A stretch of DNA of 64,000 bases from Anoplolepis gracilipes (taxonomy: Eukaryota > Arthropoda > Insecta > Hymenoptera > Formicidae). The stretch covers positions 7,971,001 through 8,035,000 of the forward strand of contig NC_132978.1 of the NCBI RefSeq assembly GCF_047496725.1, given 5' to 3'. Below are positions 48,997-62,817 of the stretch, one piece after another. Position 1 is the stretch's first letter, and every line of letters begins with the position of its first letter. A model generated the notes under the pieces. The model was not told the DNA's origin and made no database searches. It worked only from the letters and a program-made list of their open reading frames with translations. The position numbers and the translations under genes were made by a program.

Positions 48997-51437
48997 ATTA
49001 ATATATATTATTATATATTTTATTTTTATAACCGTTTAAAGCGGCGAAATCATAAATGATTTTTCCCAAGTCTATCGTCGAACATCTCGATAGCGAATGA
49101 TTTCGATGCATCGCGGTACACTTTGCATAACGACGAGATGCGCGATCGAAATAAGAGGATCATTTGTCGAAAGCACGATCTTGCAGCGAGCTGGAACACA
49201 AGTTGTTTCGTGCATCGCGGCAAAAAGTATCGGCGCATCTCTGCGATTTTCCATTCACGATAACCTGTCCGCACGGCATAGGAACATCGTGTAGCTGCAT
49301 CGATACACGTTTAGAAACATTCTCCGTCTTTTAGCCTGTAACTCTTGGTGCATCGCCGGTATCTCGGTTCTACGTGTCGGTACGTATCGCCGGTGGATGG
49401 TGTGTCCGTAAGATCTCTGAAATACGTCGAGCGATATTTCGTCCTGTCGAACATCGACGTGCGAGCCTTCACCTCTTACCCCCTTTCTCTGGCTGCAGGC
49501 CGATTTCGATCTTAAGACCTATTTTCCGGCATTTCCCTTGAACTAAAAAATTCCGTGTGTAAGACATTCTCAAAGATTTATGTTCGCAACGTGCCCAAAA
49601 ACTAAGGTAAATCGCGTTATCGTTATATGGACATCGTGCGTCGTGCGTGAATCTCGATCACCCTTTTATTTTCAAATATTGGCAATCGGCTTTGATCGCG
49701 ACTCAATCTCGTTCAGTCCCTCTATTTTATTTCGATTTGAAAATTCCACGTATATAACAGCATCTACCTCGTGTTTATTTACGATCGATGTGAAAACTGC
49801 GATAACTCGACAAAGTTATTGTTCGCGCGCATACATAGTGTATAGAAGATATTGGCCCTTCTCCTTTAGTTATTTTTAACCGCCGTTATTTTTAGCCACG
49901 GTTAGTCGATTCTACTAACCGTTCACTTATCGAAATATCGTGTAATTCACGGATGACGAAACTATTGACTCTCAGTGTGCTTTTGACGTGATGTTCTTAA
50001 TTCATTAAGTCGATATAATCACTTTCAAAACTTATGAATAATGAAAAAGAATATTTGCCGAATGAAAACGTATAATTTTAGAAAGGTACAATTATCGTTT
50101 GCGATAACTTTTCACCTTGGTAACGTTTATAAAATTATATTCATGAAGTTTTATGAATTGCATTGACCTCTTTACTTTTAAATTCTTCCATACCGTTATA
50201 ACCTTTCTAGTTTTCCATTTCTATCATTTCAAAAATGTCGATTTTATCGAAAAAACTGAGTGATTTTGCAAAAATTGTACAACAATCGCAGAGATTTATT
50301 ACGTAACCTTTTCGCAGTTATTTATATACTATACGCTTAGAAAAAAAAAAAAAAACTGCGATGTGATGGATTTATAGCTCGATTGGGATATCTAATGTGT
50401 TCACATGTATCACGAGTACAATATTGTTTGGTTTAACGTCGTCGTACACGCCCGAATTCTCTCAGATTCTTTACAGCGTCGCGCGATACGGTGCGCCCAT
50501 TTATTTTGATATCAAGTTTCTCGCCGGAGACTACCCGCAGAGAAGCTGCTATAGAAACGGTGCAACCGTTTTATCGCGTTCGAATCTCGATTGCTTAAAG
50601 CCGCTAACGTAGTTACGTATTTTACGACGCGGAAAGAAATAACGATGCCGCGTCGGATTCGTACCTTACTTTTACTACTGACCACCACTATTTTTATTCG
50701 CTGCCGCACTTACCGATATCCTACAAACGATCGCGATCGTGATACAATGTAAACAGCAAAATGTAAAGCTATACACAGATATATTGTGTGTGTGTAAAAA
50801 CACATTAATGAACATCAAATGCACCAACTTCGTAACAGTAAAAAATAATATGTTAAAGCTTAAATTAAAACTATATTATAAGCACTGTAGTAGGAAATAA
50901 TTTTTATTTAATATACATATTAATTAATATTAATTACTTTGTTTAATTTAATTCTCTGTAATTTCTATTTAACATACATATTCCAGAGATCTATATTTTT
51001 CAAAATATTTCCATGTAAAATGCTGGCAAAATAATTAAATACATTATAAAATAAAACCATACTTTAAAAATTCGTATTTCAAGAGGGGACTTTCCGACGT
51101 CCTTCATTTTACTTTACATTTTATGCAATTTTCGATATTTTTTTGTGAATTTAATATACTTTTTAATTAATGTTACAAGTTTCTAATTTTTAACGAACGC
51201 TATTTTTAAATTACCAGCGATAACGACTTTGAGTAGCACAACTGTGAAATCTGATATCTGATTTTTTTGACGTTTAATCGCTCGATTGTTATATGGGATT
51301 TCTGTACAATGCAACAAACGCGCATACGTTCTCTTTCGAATTTTTGCTTGGAAATCCGAAACAATTTGTTTGATATTTCAAATAGTTTCGGAAATATTTG
51401 TTTATTATATGTATAGTCACTTTCTTCGCTGGTATCT

Positions 51438-51458
51438 AAAAAAAAAAAAAAAAAAAAA
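51438..51458. repeat. Poly(A) tract
   Basis: 21 A residues; no adjacent retroelement body or target duplication recognised. Confidence 0.85.
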
Positions 51459-52059
51459 CCAGTACCGTAAATTACACATACTCAAAGTGGAAATTTTTCT
51501 AAAAGATGTGATATCGACATATTACTACATTTTTATAACAACCATCCTACACTATATTACGTAAAATCGAATATCTAAACGAATTGCCCTGAGCCAGAAT
51601 TTCACATTGCGCCATCGTTCCAAGCGACTTTTAAATTTTGCTTCAAAAGTGCATAAGTAATTTCTTTCATAGTTATGTTAAAAAAATATAAAAGTTGAAG
51701 ATGAGTGTGCGCGTAAATATACATAATTTGCTGCATGTTGATATTATCATTGTTCTCGTTTCGTAAATTAAGATGCAGCAAAACAGCAAGGCGACGCGAT
51801 AGCAGGATCAATTGACTTGATGAGGTGCCGCTTTTATTTTTCACATAATTTTACATAATTATCGATGTGCATACCGATATTGAGAGTCAAAAGTAAAAGC
51901 CGATCCTCTCTTCGATCGACATTTCGAATCCGCAAGTGCGATATATTCGAGTACAGGAGCGCGGATGCCGGCTACCGTAACCTGTACCGCGAGATTGAAT
52001 TATTTTTCTCTCGGAATAATTTCGCCATAAAGTAAGACCAATACAAATGTACATGCGCA

Positions 52060-52990
52060 AATTCATACACACACACACATACGCCCACCGCTCGTGGCAT
52101 CATCCCTCTCGAGAGAAGCGATCTCTGCAGCTCTCTTCCTCTCTCTTTCGATCTCAGTCTTTCGTTCTTGTTTCTTGCCAGTAACTTTTCTTTCTCTTTC
52201 TCTCTCTCTCTCCTTTCCCCTCCCCTCCATCCTCTCGTTTCAAGCTCACAAACGAGACCACTCGGGGGTAACATCGCTATTTTCCCCCACGTCTCCTTAT
52301 ATTACATTCTATATACGGCCGCGGGGTTGATGGCGATGGAAACTAAAAATTCCTTTCCGCTCCTGTTTCTGTCAGTGAATATCTTATCATAATATCGCGC
52401 CGATACTCTATGCTTGCAGAGATCGCCCCAGACCCCTATAAAGTAGTCCTCGCGACTCTCCGACACGTCTAACTCTTGAGGTTTCGTCTCACCGCTCGAC
52501 CAACCGTTCGACTTTGCTACGTGCAAAACAGCCGCAAGGATTCAAATACAGTTTTGACACATCTCGAAATATCTGGCAATATCGCATCTTCGATTTGACC
52601 GATCGAGAGATTGTAGTCGCGGCTTTCGTTTCGATGTAGCCACGATGCACCGAGACAAAATGTCGCCGGATGCTGCGCGTCCGATGCATCGGCCAAAAGC
52701 ATGTCTCGGCGATGAAACGGTATTTGCAAACTTTGACTTCGCGTGTGTTTCAATATCGTGCCACGTGTCCGCGCGCGATGTAGCCGTTGTTTGTTTAAAC
52801 TTTTCGTTTTTTCTCGGAGCCCACGTCTCCACCATATTGCACCAACAAAGAAAAGGTTTTCGTTTATAAAAATGTATAGCGCCTCGTAATACTTGCAACT
52901 TCGACTTGCACTTTTTTTTTCAGCACCGTATTCGCCGGCTCGATTTTACGGTGCCGGCCAGGTGGAAAGAATCGCCGGTACTTTCGCAAA
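52060..52990. other. GC-richer intronic patch without a supported exon
   Basis: CT-rich at 52187-52212. Frames on both strands (up to 118 codons at 52542-52898 minus) overlap each other and have no Ig or other recognisable motif. Lies 2-3 kb upstream of the Ig exon. Confidence 0.35.
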
Positions 52991-53443
52991 ATAAAGCCAG
53001 TGCATTGTTCTCGAGAGCGGAAAGGATGAATCAAGAGGGATGAATTTCTAGATTCTTTTATTACAGGAAAATTGGAGAACTCGGGAGATCAGTTACGTTA
53101 TTTTCCTCTAGAAATAGAAAGATGATAGGAATGAAAATCTCTACACAAACTTACTGAAAAATCATATAAGTCTTTTCATTAAACAATGAGATTCCATAAC
53201 AAATGACATTCACGCGAAATGTTACATATTCGAAAGTGGAAGGGACGAGTTCACTAACAGTTATATGATTTTACCAGCAGGTGTGAAGTTCTCAGATCTT
53301 ATGGCATAATCGCAAATTAAATGACGCTTTTGTAATATGATATCGTACAAATTTTCACTGGGCGATTCTAACATTTGATAAATGTGTAATTCCTTTTCCT
53401 TCCCTTATCTTCATGCTCAGATTACATACAATATACGAAGCAC

Positions 53444-53570
53444 ATTGTAAGCTATGATATGTTCACACCGCTTTGTACGAGGCATTTGCATTAGGTGCAT
53501 ATAAGCGAGCGAGCGTGAGCTTATTGTAAGCTATAGTATGTTCACAAAAGCCACGAACAAGGTATTTACA
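53444..53570 (+). repeat. Diverged direct duplication, about 48 bp, offset 79 bp
   Basis: attgtaagctatgatatgtt at 53444 recurs as attgtaagctatagtatgtt at 53523, and the similarity continues through a diverged tail (gaggcatttgca / aaggtatttaca). Confidence 0.6.
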
Positions 53571-53914
53571 ATATATTTTAGATTAAAGCTATTGTCATGA
53601 AGAATTCATCAACGTCTATCTAAAGTTGGGGTTTTTTTTTGATGAATATTCATTATTATATTTATATCAGTTTCGTAACATCACACGATTCTTATGCATG
53701 GAGTAACTCGACACATCTATGCCAACAAGCTGCAATTTGAAACTTGACAGGAAATTAAAACTATATCTCACCGTTCGAAATACAGCATTATACGCGTCAA
53801 CAAGCCGTTAATCGTCATTATTGCGCCGTCAGGTGTGTTTTAACGAGAACAACGAATCATGAACATCGAAGCTGCATTCACCTCGAGTGACATAAAATAT
53901 GTCAAAGCAACCCA

Positions 53915-54094
53915 CGAAAAAATGGTATAATATGGCCAGATAAATATATATATATATATATTTAATTATGAAATGATCTGATAATATATGTAATTTTACA
54001 TGATATGTGATGATATTATATAAAATTACATATATGTTATTAGATCTTTTCATAATTGTGTATATTTACATTACCATATTATATCATTTTTTCG
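53915..54094. mobile_element. Palindromic MITE-like hairpin, 180 bp
   Basis: Left arm 53915-53998 and right arm 54021-54094 are near-perfect inverted copies, starting cgaaaaaatggtataatatgg on the left and closing ccatattatatcattttttcg on the right (segments shortened by one base each where they differ). A short loop of 22 bases separates them, and a (TA)n run lengthens the left arm. A diverged copy of the right arm appears at 28826-28889, suggesting a dispersed family. There is no ORF and no clear target-site duplication. Confidence 0.5.
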
Positions 54095-54824
54095 GAAAGG
54101 CGCGTGTGCTAAGTTTCACATAAAATAATATGTTTATACGAGACCAAATATTTAAAACCTTATTTGATGTTACGCGAAATAGTATAAGTTGAACTGACGA
54201 TATTAGTTTTACATTCTCGACATGACATACCGCTTCTATATCATCGAAAAGTATCAATAAATTCATAAAAAAATATTTATTAAATTATTTCACATGAAGA
54301 TGTTATTGCGTAACGTATGCACGGTAAGCAATAATTAGCGATAATTACAATATTTACAATAAAACAATCCAAATATTTTATAAATAATGTGTTTTTTTGT
54401 GAAAAAATTGTTTAAAGTTATCTTGATATTTTCAATCTGCGCATCGATGTTATGTATTTATTCATTGTGTTATATTTCGCTTATCGTGTAACAAACATTT
54501 TTAATAAAATACTCAGCAAACGAATAATAACATTATAACTTGGTGATTCCGAATATAATAACTTTTATATACTCAATTCACACAAGTGATTTAAAGAAAA
54601 TTTTAATATATGAAATTTTATTATCAAGATATTCAATAACGAATATTAAAAATGCGCCAAATGCAATAATATTTAAAATATTTAGCTAAAAAAATTACTC
54701 TGCGCCTGCCACAAAAGATACGCTGATTAAAATTACGCTCTTAAGAGTTCCCACAAGTTCTGTATAACACAGCTTAACTTTTATCCAGGCAATCTATTTC
54801 GAAACGTAAATGAGAACAGCCTTA

Positions 54825-54826
<2 letters not shown>

Positions 54827-54876
<50 letters not shown>
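54827..54876. repeat. (CT)n microsatellite upstream of the Ig exon
   Basis: About 24 pure CT units end about 135 bp before the Ig exon. Confidence 0.9.
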
Positions 54877-54878
<2 letters not shown>

Positions 54879-55010
54879 AATTTTGTTTAAAAAAGTTTCG
54901 ATTGAGTTTTTTATAAGGTATCATAAAAGAGTCACGTTGTGCGAATAAAAAATCTCGAAATGCTTAAATTGAATTGAAAGCATTAACGCGAAGCTTCTTT
55001 CGGTTCACAG

Positions 55011-55108
55011 ATGTGCCGAGCTTTTCCGAGCCGATCGGCAATGTGACCGCCGCCATCGGCAAAGAGGTTGCCCTCTCCTGTACCATCAGGAAAGTGGGAA
55101 ATTACAAG
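55011..55108 (+). CDS. First Ig-domain exon (N-terminal half) of the DIP-like gene
   Basis: This 98-bp exon is bounded by an acceptor (cggttcacag, AG at 55009-55010) and a donor (AAG|GTAAGC, GT at 55109). It completes the split Asp codon and encodes residues 45-77, beginning DVPSFSEPIGNVTAAIG. The F-x-E-P-I-x-N-V-T start, the Gly before the B strand, the Cys in ALSCTI (residue 68) and the final G-N-Y-K match the start of Ig domain 1 in insect Dpr-interacting proteins, where a V-x-W motif normally follows. NVT is an N-glycosylation sequon. The exon ends in phase 0, so the next exon should open with Val and the conserved Trp; none was found up to 64000. In insects these proteins are neuronal surface receptors that bind Dpr partners in synaptic specificity. 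That role is family knowledge, not visible here. Dpr and lachesin domains are similar and remain alternatives; the paralogue cannot be named from 33 residues. Confidence 0.8.
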
Positions 55109-55999
55109 GTAAGCAGCCGGCGAATTTTCAACGGCAAGAAACGGGCGCGAGCGGCGCGATGCCGCGGCGCTCGCGGGAGAGCAAGCATCGGGCGCTAATT
55201 AGAGTCGAGTCGGAGAATGCATATAAGCGCGCGCGTTGCCAGAGCGATAAGAGAATCTGAAATTCGGGTAATCCCATGGAAATAAATGGGTCGCTCCGGG
55301 CTGGCTCTGGCAGATGTCAGCGTATACCGGTGTCTTTTTGCACGCTCTCCATTTACCGTTTCTTGTATTTTTCCGCGGGTGTGAATCGCAGGCGCCAGTT
55401 TTCCGCTCGAAATAAGTCGAGGTAATGCACTTCAGAGTCGTTAAGCGAAGGGGAAACTATTAAATGTATATGCCGATTCTTATTAGAATAAACTGCACCA
55501 GGCGAATAACTTGATCAAAGAGCATCCTTATACTTATTCTCGTTGTACCAAGAAAGTTTCATTTTAATTTAATTTCGTATGCATTAAATATGAAAGTAAA
55601 AACTTTATTTTGTGTATACACTAAGCATATATGAGAAATTCAATAATGCTCGATTTATCTCGGGATAATTTTTTCTTGCTCGTATCTGGAGATTAAGTTG
55701 CCTCGGGTTAGTAAGATAAGTGGTTAATACCGAGCATGGAAACAATTTTATGCATTTCACGTTGAGTCTTCCCGGTAATACTCGAAAAATAAAGAGAGCG
55801 AAGAATAACAAGGCACCCCGACGCGATTTATGCAATATATATGTTCGGCACAGCAATTTACAATGCAAATGTATAGCGTATATTCAATAAGCCACGCGTA
55901 AACGCCTGCTAGTGGCACATACAAATGTTTATTTTTCGCAGAATATCGAAATTGCCATTTGGTCTTCAAGCTTTTCGCTATTGAGTGCAGCATTGCGCA

Positions 56000-56035
56000 T
56001 ATATAATATATATATATATATATATTTATATATAT
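56000..56035. repeat. (TA)n microsatellite
   Basis: TA units with short interruptions. Confidence 0.8.
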
Positions 56036-59000
56036 CATATAAATCGATTAATTAGAGCTTAAGTTAAAGCACACGCGCGCGCACGAACGAATTGTGAAAT
56101 ATATGATTCGTCGGACAATTCCCATAGACATCGCACCGCTGATTTTTTCCCGGAATAAAGCTTTGACGTACGATTAAACCGCTCGCGTCAGCGCATCGCC
56201 ATTATTTTATGTTATTTTAGCCACGGTGCTTTTAACACTACATACCTGACCGCCTGTAAAATAAAATTCGATAACCGCAAATTTGTATGCTGTCGACCTT
56301 GCTGATCTGTAATCCCGAATGAATGCATCTTTCTCAATTGATTGTCAATTATAGCGATACCGTGAAAAGAGAGCACAAAAATTACATGGATTTTATAGAA
56401 AGTGTTACTGTTCGGATATCGAAATAGTAAATAAAGCTTCTAATAATGGTAAAACAGAAAGAGATATAGTATATATAATATAAAAATAAAATTTATTCTA
56501 AATTATACATACAGAAACGAATATATCTTAATTAAACACAAAAGCCGTCTTTTAATCTCGTAGAAAATAAAATATTAAATTATAAAATATAAAAGTATAA
56601 TTAATAAAATCTTATTGAATAAACATCAATTATTTATATGTGTAATATTAGTTTTAATAAAAAATAAAGTGTGTAATATATATATTGTATATATAAGATA
56701 TAAACAATCTAACGAAAATGCTAAATTATAAAATAATATATGTCTAACACAATAAAAGCATATAAATTAATAAAATTATATTCTTTCTTCTCTTTTCAAA
56801 ATATATATATTTCTAAATATAAAGTACAATAACATAACGATTATAAAAAGATAAAAAAAAACCAAATACAACCAATTTTTAATTGTTGGAATAAATATAG
56901 AACAATGTTCCTCTCTCATATCTGGTTTCGCATAAATACATAAAAAAAACAAACAAGAGAAAAAATAAAAAGAGCTAGCTAATAGTCATATAGCTATAAA
57001 GGTTCAAACCTTATAAAAAAATATCGATTCTATTTCGCGATTACCGAGATCAAATTAACAGGTCACTTTTTCGTATATTTTGCGGACTTTTCTTGTTAGA
57101 TAACATTTCGTATCTGCAGACAGCCGAATTGCATCTAAGTAGCTTAATTAAATGTTTGAGTGGCATAATATTCTGATATTCTGACTCGTGCAATACTATC
57201 GTAGCGTTAATGTTCTCAGCCGGTATAATTATCTTGTTTAATTTATTCTACGGCATCTTGTAGTTTACGATCCAGTAATTTATTCTAGGTATGAAATATG
57301 TACGCGGATAAGACAGTAATATACCTTTGCAATCGCAAGCTCTTTCATGCGTGAATTATATGTATGTACGCACAATATACTTTTATTTTCTTTTTTCTTT
57401 CTGCCTATGTAATTTTACACGAGCACAACAAAATCGAATATACTTCGCGGTTGGTCGAAAAACACTCTGAGCAATGGCTGTTTGCTGTTCGGTATACACG
57501 TGCGGCTAATACTTTTTTATACGTGCGCTATTTTTATGCACTCCGCCACATCCCAGAACTATGGCCCGTCTGCAAACAGACTCGCATATTTGTACACCAT
57601 GGATAGACAGTAATAAAAGCGCTTTATGCATGTGTTTGCGCAGTTACAAAGAAATGTTGCAATAATGGAATATCTTTCAACGTAGGTAAAAGGTAAGTTT
57701 AATACTTGTTATTAATGTGAAATTTGATGCAAAACATCGTAAGAGAATTTGAGTATTTTTCACTATAATTTTGCATCGTTTGACATTTATCTATTAAAGA
57801 TAGAAGAAATGTACGTCAGTGCAATGCAAAAGAATATATATAACACGCAATATATTTTTAAATTATATTAATAATCATTTAAATAATGCGTACTCTCTAT
57901 CATATATTTTTATCTTTATTATTAAATAATATTGTATTGTTTTATATTATATAAATTATATAATAAATATATTATATAAGTTATATTAATAAAAAATTAT
58001 TAAACCATGCAGAGATATGACACAAAAGACTCGAAAATTTAATAGTTTGAAATAAATTTAAATCATCGTTGCGTAAATTGCGGCAAAAAATACTGTCTCC
58101 AAAATAGCACGAAAAATGGGTAAAATGGTTATTTATCGCGCACGCGTTTATATTCATCGCAAGAAACACATGCATCCGCGAGCGAGAACTTAACATCCAT
58201 TGTAAACCGAAGTTGTAGGTTTGTAACTCAAACTGTGCATAACGACTTCGCCGCTAACACGTCGCTAATTAAGACACTTCACAGCACTTTATTCTCGCGC
58301 GCACTTAACACTTTAGTGTCAAAAATACTAAAACCGAGTCAAATATGTATATATACACACGCATTTCTCTCAAATATAGATATCGAATATATCGTCTCAG
58401 TGAGAAAAAGAAACTGCTCGATTTTTTATAAAGTACTTATCCCTAGCATTGATTACGGATCGTGAAACGATCTTTGACAATTTCTAATTTTTCGATGTTA
58501 TAAATTTTATTTGTATTACAGAAATACATCGCGATTTATACACGATTTTTTTAGACGGTTTCTTTTATACCTGTTATCTAAAATAAGTACTCATTTCTTT
58601 TCATAAATACTAATTTCGAATACAGTTATCATCCGGTGCAAAATTATTTTAAATTTGTTTTGCAATTAATTATGCGATTAATTATTAATATTAATTATAC
58701 ATAGAATTTATACATATATATCATTTAATAAGCTAAATAAATAACTTCTAAAGCCTATGTGTGGTTAAAGGAAACTTAGTTTAGTAATATTTGTACAACT
58801 AGTTCACTCTTAAATGTACATTCCATTTGAAACGACATGATTCAGTAGTCAAGCCTGAAAACGATCAGACAGAATATATAATTTTCGACTTGGTAAATAT
58901 TTCCAATTTTCACTGAGTTAACATTTCAAATATCAATGCTAAGTTTCTCCGGAATTATACAGAAAGATTTCTTAATTATTTTAGAATAATTGATATAATA

Positions 59001-60462
59001 AAAAAGATTTACTGAAGGTTTGATAATTGCAAACGTATTAGAAATAATTATGTAATATGTTTCTGTTGAATTTATTTTATGTAAATAATATGAAACAAGA
59101 AAGGGAAAAAAAAGAAATCACAAACGAAAGACATATATGTATATGCAAAACATGCCTAATTCATAAAATAATGCGATTAAAGAATTATACAATAGTTGGA
59201 GTCTATAATTTAAAAGACACTTTACATAACCGAAACGATTTATATATTCAGTGTTTTCAGCTAATCAAATACTTCTCAATCAAAGTTTTATTCGTTGAAC
59301 ACCGTCAACTAGTAAGGAAACCGATTCTAAAGAGCGATCATAATGAATGAAAGGAAACGGAAGCAGCTACCGTCATTGACACAAAAGTACGATTTTAAAA
59401 GTGTGCCATTTTCAAGAGATTATAAAACGCCTTTCGCGACAAGTAGATAAAAATTCACGGACGCGCGCATACAAACATACACACACTCATACATGCACAC
59501 GCATACAGTTGCATGCACACCGATCCACTTTAACAGAGGCTCTTTCTCTCAGCGCTTTATCTTCGTGGAGTTCCTCAGTGTTTTCTTACTATTCTTGTGC
59601 TCGTCTCGATCTTTCTAAAGCCTTCTACCTAAACGAAAAAAAGACACAGACAAGCTTGAAGCTTTTAGTATCCGCGGCACCTTTTCAAGGAAGTAAAACG
59701 AGGCAAATCGCTGAGATGCAGCGCAGCAGATTGGTGTCTACCTCTTTTCCCCCGTCGACGCGAAAGACGGATCAAGAAAAAAATGGACGAAGATATCTTC
59801 TGTGAGATGTACGTGACGGCTACGATCCCTTAAACGTTCTCATTTGCACCATCGCGAAAGTCGAAACGCGCTCTCGAAAGAAATCAAAGCGTTTTTCTCA
59901 CATTCTAGCGCAAAGGGAGCACTAAACGTAAAGTATAGAATATTTTCGCGAAATTCTTGCTGTACTTTTTGTTTTGCTTCTTGCGTCGAATGCAACCAAA
60001 ATCCCTATTAATTTTTCTCTTTTTTAACATGTCAGATGCTAACTAAAGAAAATCTCTATATTGAGAATAATCAATTAATTTAACTCATCACATAAATTGC
60101 GATCGAATTGCTTACAACGTTGCTTAACTTAATTGTTTATTCGCATAATCGCGAATATTGGCAAGCTTAAAGCGATTTAGATCATTTCACATAAGATCGT
60201 CCATTATCGGAGACTAACGGTGAAATAGGATAGGCGCCATACACTTGGGCCGATGAAACATAATAGCAAATATCCGATAAACATAAATCCACGAACCCTT
60301 CCTTGATATCCGTACATAATCCAATTATACTTCAGGCAATGTGCGCGAAATGAAGGAAGATTGCGCGATTGTGTAAATAAATATAAATATAGTAATATGT
60401 ATAGCGAGAAGCGCGTCTAGACGAATTTAGTTGCTTATGGCAATTCATTTATCACTGTCAAC

Positions 60463-60490
60463 TCTTTCCTTCTCTCTCTTTCTCTCTTTC
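60463..60490. repeat. Interrupted (CT)n tract
   Basis: Short pyrimidine tract in AT-rich intron. Confidence 0.7.
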
Positions 60491-60999
60491 ACGAGATATC
60501 GTCCTTTATAGTTGAGCGAAGTTGTAAGTTTACTAAGTCATATCTCACTGCCCACTCAAGAGAATGTTCACTTCCTTATTGTTCAGTGAACTTAACACGC
60601 GTTATGTAACATGGTCGTGACAGAAACACTTTTTTCTTACATCGTCGCGAGACGCAATCACGAAATATTTTATAATATACTATATATATAATTATAGAGA
60701 GAAATTACTTTTAAAGAGATATATAACTATAATTCAGAACATGCCAATAAAACATTTGAAATATTTTTTGCAAGGAAGAGAAGTTACACTGTTCCTCTAT
60801 TTACGAGACAAGACCGATAAGAACCCATCAGCCCTATGCTTCGTCGCTCGTCTTCTTGCACTTCCTCCGTAATACCAATTTAACCGTCAACAATACACGA
60901 GGAGAAACTTCGGCGTCTTTCCTTTTTCGCTCCTTCTCCATCCCCATTTCATTCCTCTCCGTCACGGCCTACCTCCCAAGGGCCTATCCAGGCCCTTCC

Positions 61000-62300
61000 C
61001 ATCAAGCATCGACGAAAGCATTTTCGGAAATACCGAAAACGAGGAGGAGGAGATGTGCCAAGCAAGCAGCAGCAACTGTGGCAGCAGATTGTTGGCGTAG
61101 CAAGGAGGATGCGGCAGAACTAAGAGAGGAGAGGGATGCGAGTTGGCCGGAGTGGTGTTTCCCCGGGGTAAGCATGAACATATACTTGCCCGGGGCTTAT
61201 TCAGACAAATCGGTGATTGCTGCGGAGGCGAGCGAAAAGGTAGCTCGCAGTCGCCTCCACTGCCGCTGCCACCACCATCACCATCGCCATCATTTTCACT
61301 AACACTACCAGGCCGCTCGTTGCCTTTGCCATCAGCACACCGCATCGAAGCACTCCGCGTCGCAAACACGTTGCGCTTCCTATCGGTGCAACGATAGAAC
61401 GAGACACTTCACTGAAATCCTCCGTGAATGCAGAGGTAGAACGACAGAGACGAACGGTCACACAGACAGAGAAATAACAGAGGCGGAAGTGGCAGAATAG
61501 AGAAGACTGTGGTGTGGAGGGTTATCTGTGAGATGGTGAGAGAGGAAGAAAGAGAGATAGAAAGCGAGAGCGAAGGGCAGAGAGAACGCAGTCGGACTGA
61601 AGAGCAGCCGGAGAAAGAGAAGAATGATTGTTTCCATGATTACAATGGAGAGAGGAAAAGGGGAGACGGCCCGGGTAGGACAGGGCAGAACGCAAGGGTG
61701 GCGGACGTGGGTAAAGCGGTATGAGGAGCAATCTCTTAGCGCTAACGTAGATTCGTGGGACGGGGTCTTTCGAAATATTACACCGAAGAGGTACCGACCA
61801 TCGCCGACGCGAACGCGGACGTACCCACCGGGGAATTTCGTAACTGCGCGGGTAATGTGTGTCAGCCATCGAGTCTGTCTGAAGTGCTTTCCCGAGGAAA
61901 ATACTTTGCACCTCGTTTGGATGCCGGAAGATGCAAGCAAAGAAAGAGAGAGAGAGAGAGAGAGACTCGTTACGTCACGTCGTAGCTGTCGGCACTGGTT
62001 CCGTCACGGACGATTCATGGAGGAAGATTTATATTCCAAGTACGAAGAAACGTAAGCCTCAGATTCAAGGTGCTAATGCTCTTACAAAAGGCTAGTGGTG
62101 GAAATAGCGGTCGAGCGGTTCCGTCCGGGGGAAAAGTATAGAACTCGTTTTTAATTTATCAACCCCGGGAGAGAGAAAGTCTTTCTCTACGTCTCTTTCT
62201 GTTGTAATGAACGTTTCTTGTTGCAACGAGCCAGCGTGGAAAATCTCCGGATAAAAGCGTACCGGAGACGAGAGTAGCGTAACTACGGACAAGAACGTAT
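61000..62300. other. GC-rich and purine-rich intronic patch
   Basis: CpG-rich with GA-rich stretches (for example 61940-61966) and degenerate CCA/CAT repeats near 61260-61300. Many frames of 70-160 codons overlap on both strands, with compositional bias and no known domain, so none is called. Confidence 0.35.
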
Positions 62301-62772
62301 ACGAATAACTAGAGAAATAGTATTTCAGTTATTAAATTAAGCAACACACAATGAAACTGCGCACTCGGGAGAAGTAATTTTCGAACTGCGATGAAAAGAA
62401 GGAATCGTGTGCAACGATTGGCGTGCAACGTTCCATCGAGCGATCAGTTTTCCCACTCAAAGGCTTCAACCGATTACACATTGCCTTCGAATATCTCGCT
62501 AATCTTATCAAGCTTTGTTCTGCGCGCAATCACTTCGCGCAATTATTACTGATAGTAAGTTCAATCAACAATTAGTTACTTGTTAATTATCTGGATATTA
62601 TTTACTTAGCAAATTAACTGGTTATATATAGTATTATATATAAAATTCTCATATTTTTGTCAGTAAATTTTATTACTGCATGTTTTAAAGATAATTGCAT
62701 ATACTTAATGTCTCGCGCGATTCATATTCCTAAACATGATACATAATTGATGCAATGTACAATTATTATATA

Positions 62773-62817
62773 TAAATACATCATTATATTATATGTAAAT
62801 GCATCATTATATTATAT
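62773..62817 (+). repeat. 22-bp tandem duplication
   Basis: taaatacatcattatatt and taaatgcatcattatatt, each followed by atat, are 23 bp apart with one difference. Confidence 0.75.

Larger units (their letters stand above)
34575..55010 (+). other. 20.4-kb phase-1 intron of the DIP-like gene
   Basis: The intron begins GTACAT and ends TTCACAG and joins the leader exon to the first Ig exon. It holds AT-rich DNA, microsatellites, the foldback element at 45249-46762, a palindromic element at 53915-54094, and GC-rich patches at 36.87-37.33, 41.4-42.56, 47.45-48.06, 49.04-49.56 and 52.06-52.99 kb. No Ig-like or other recognisable coding exon was seen on either strand. Long first introns are usual in genes of this family, and the GC-rich patches are the best places to look for enhancers or alternative first exons. 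Confidence 0.7.

Noticed and set aside
60856..62055. Overlapping frames of 130-160 codons on both strands
   Set aside because: Low-complexity composition, mutual overlap and no recognisable domain.
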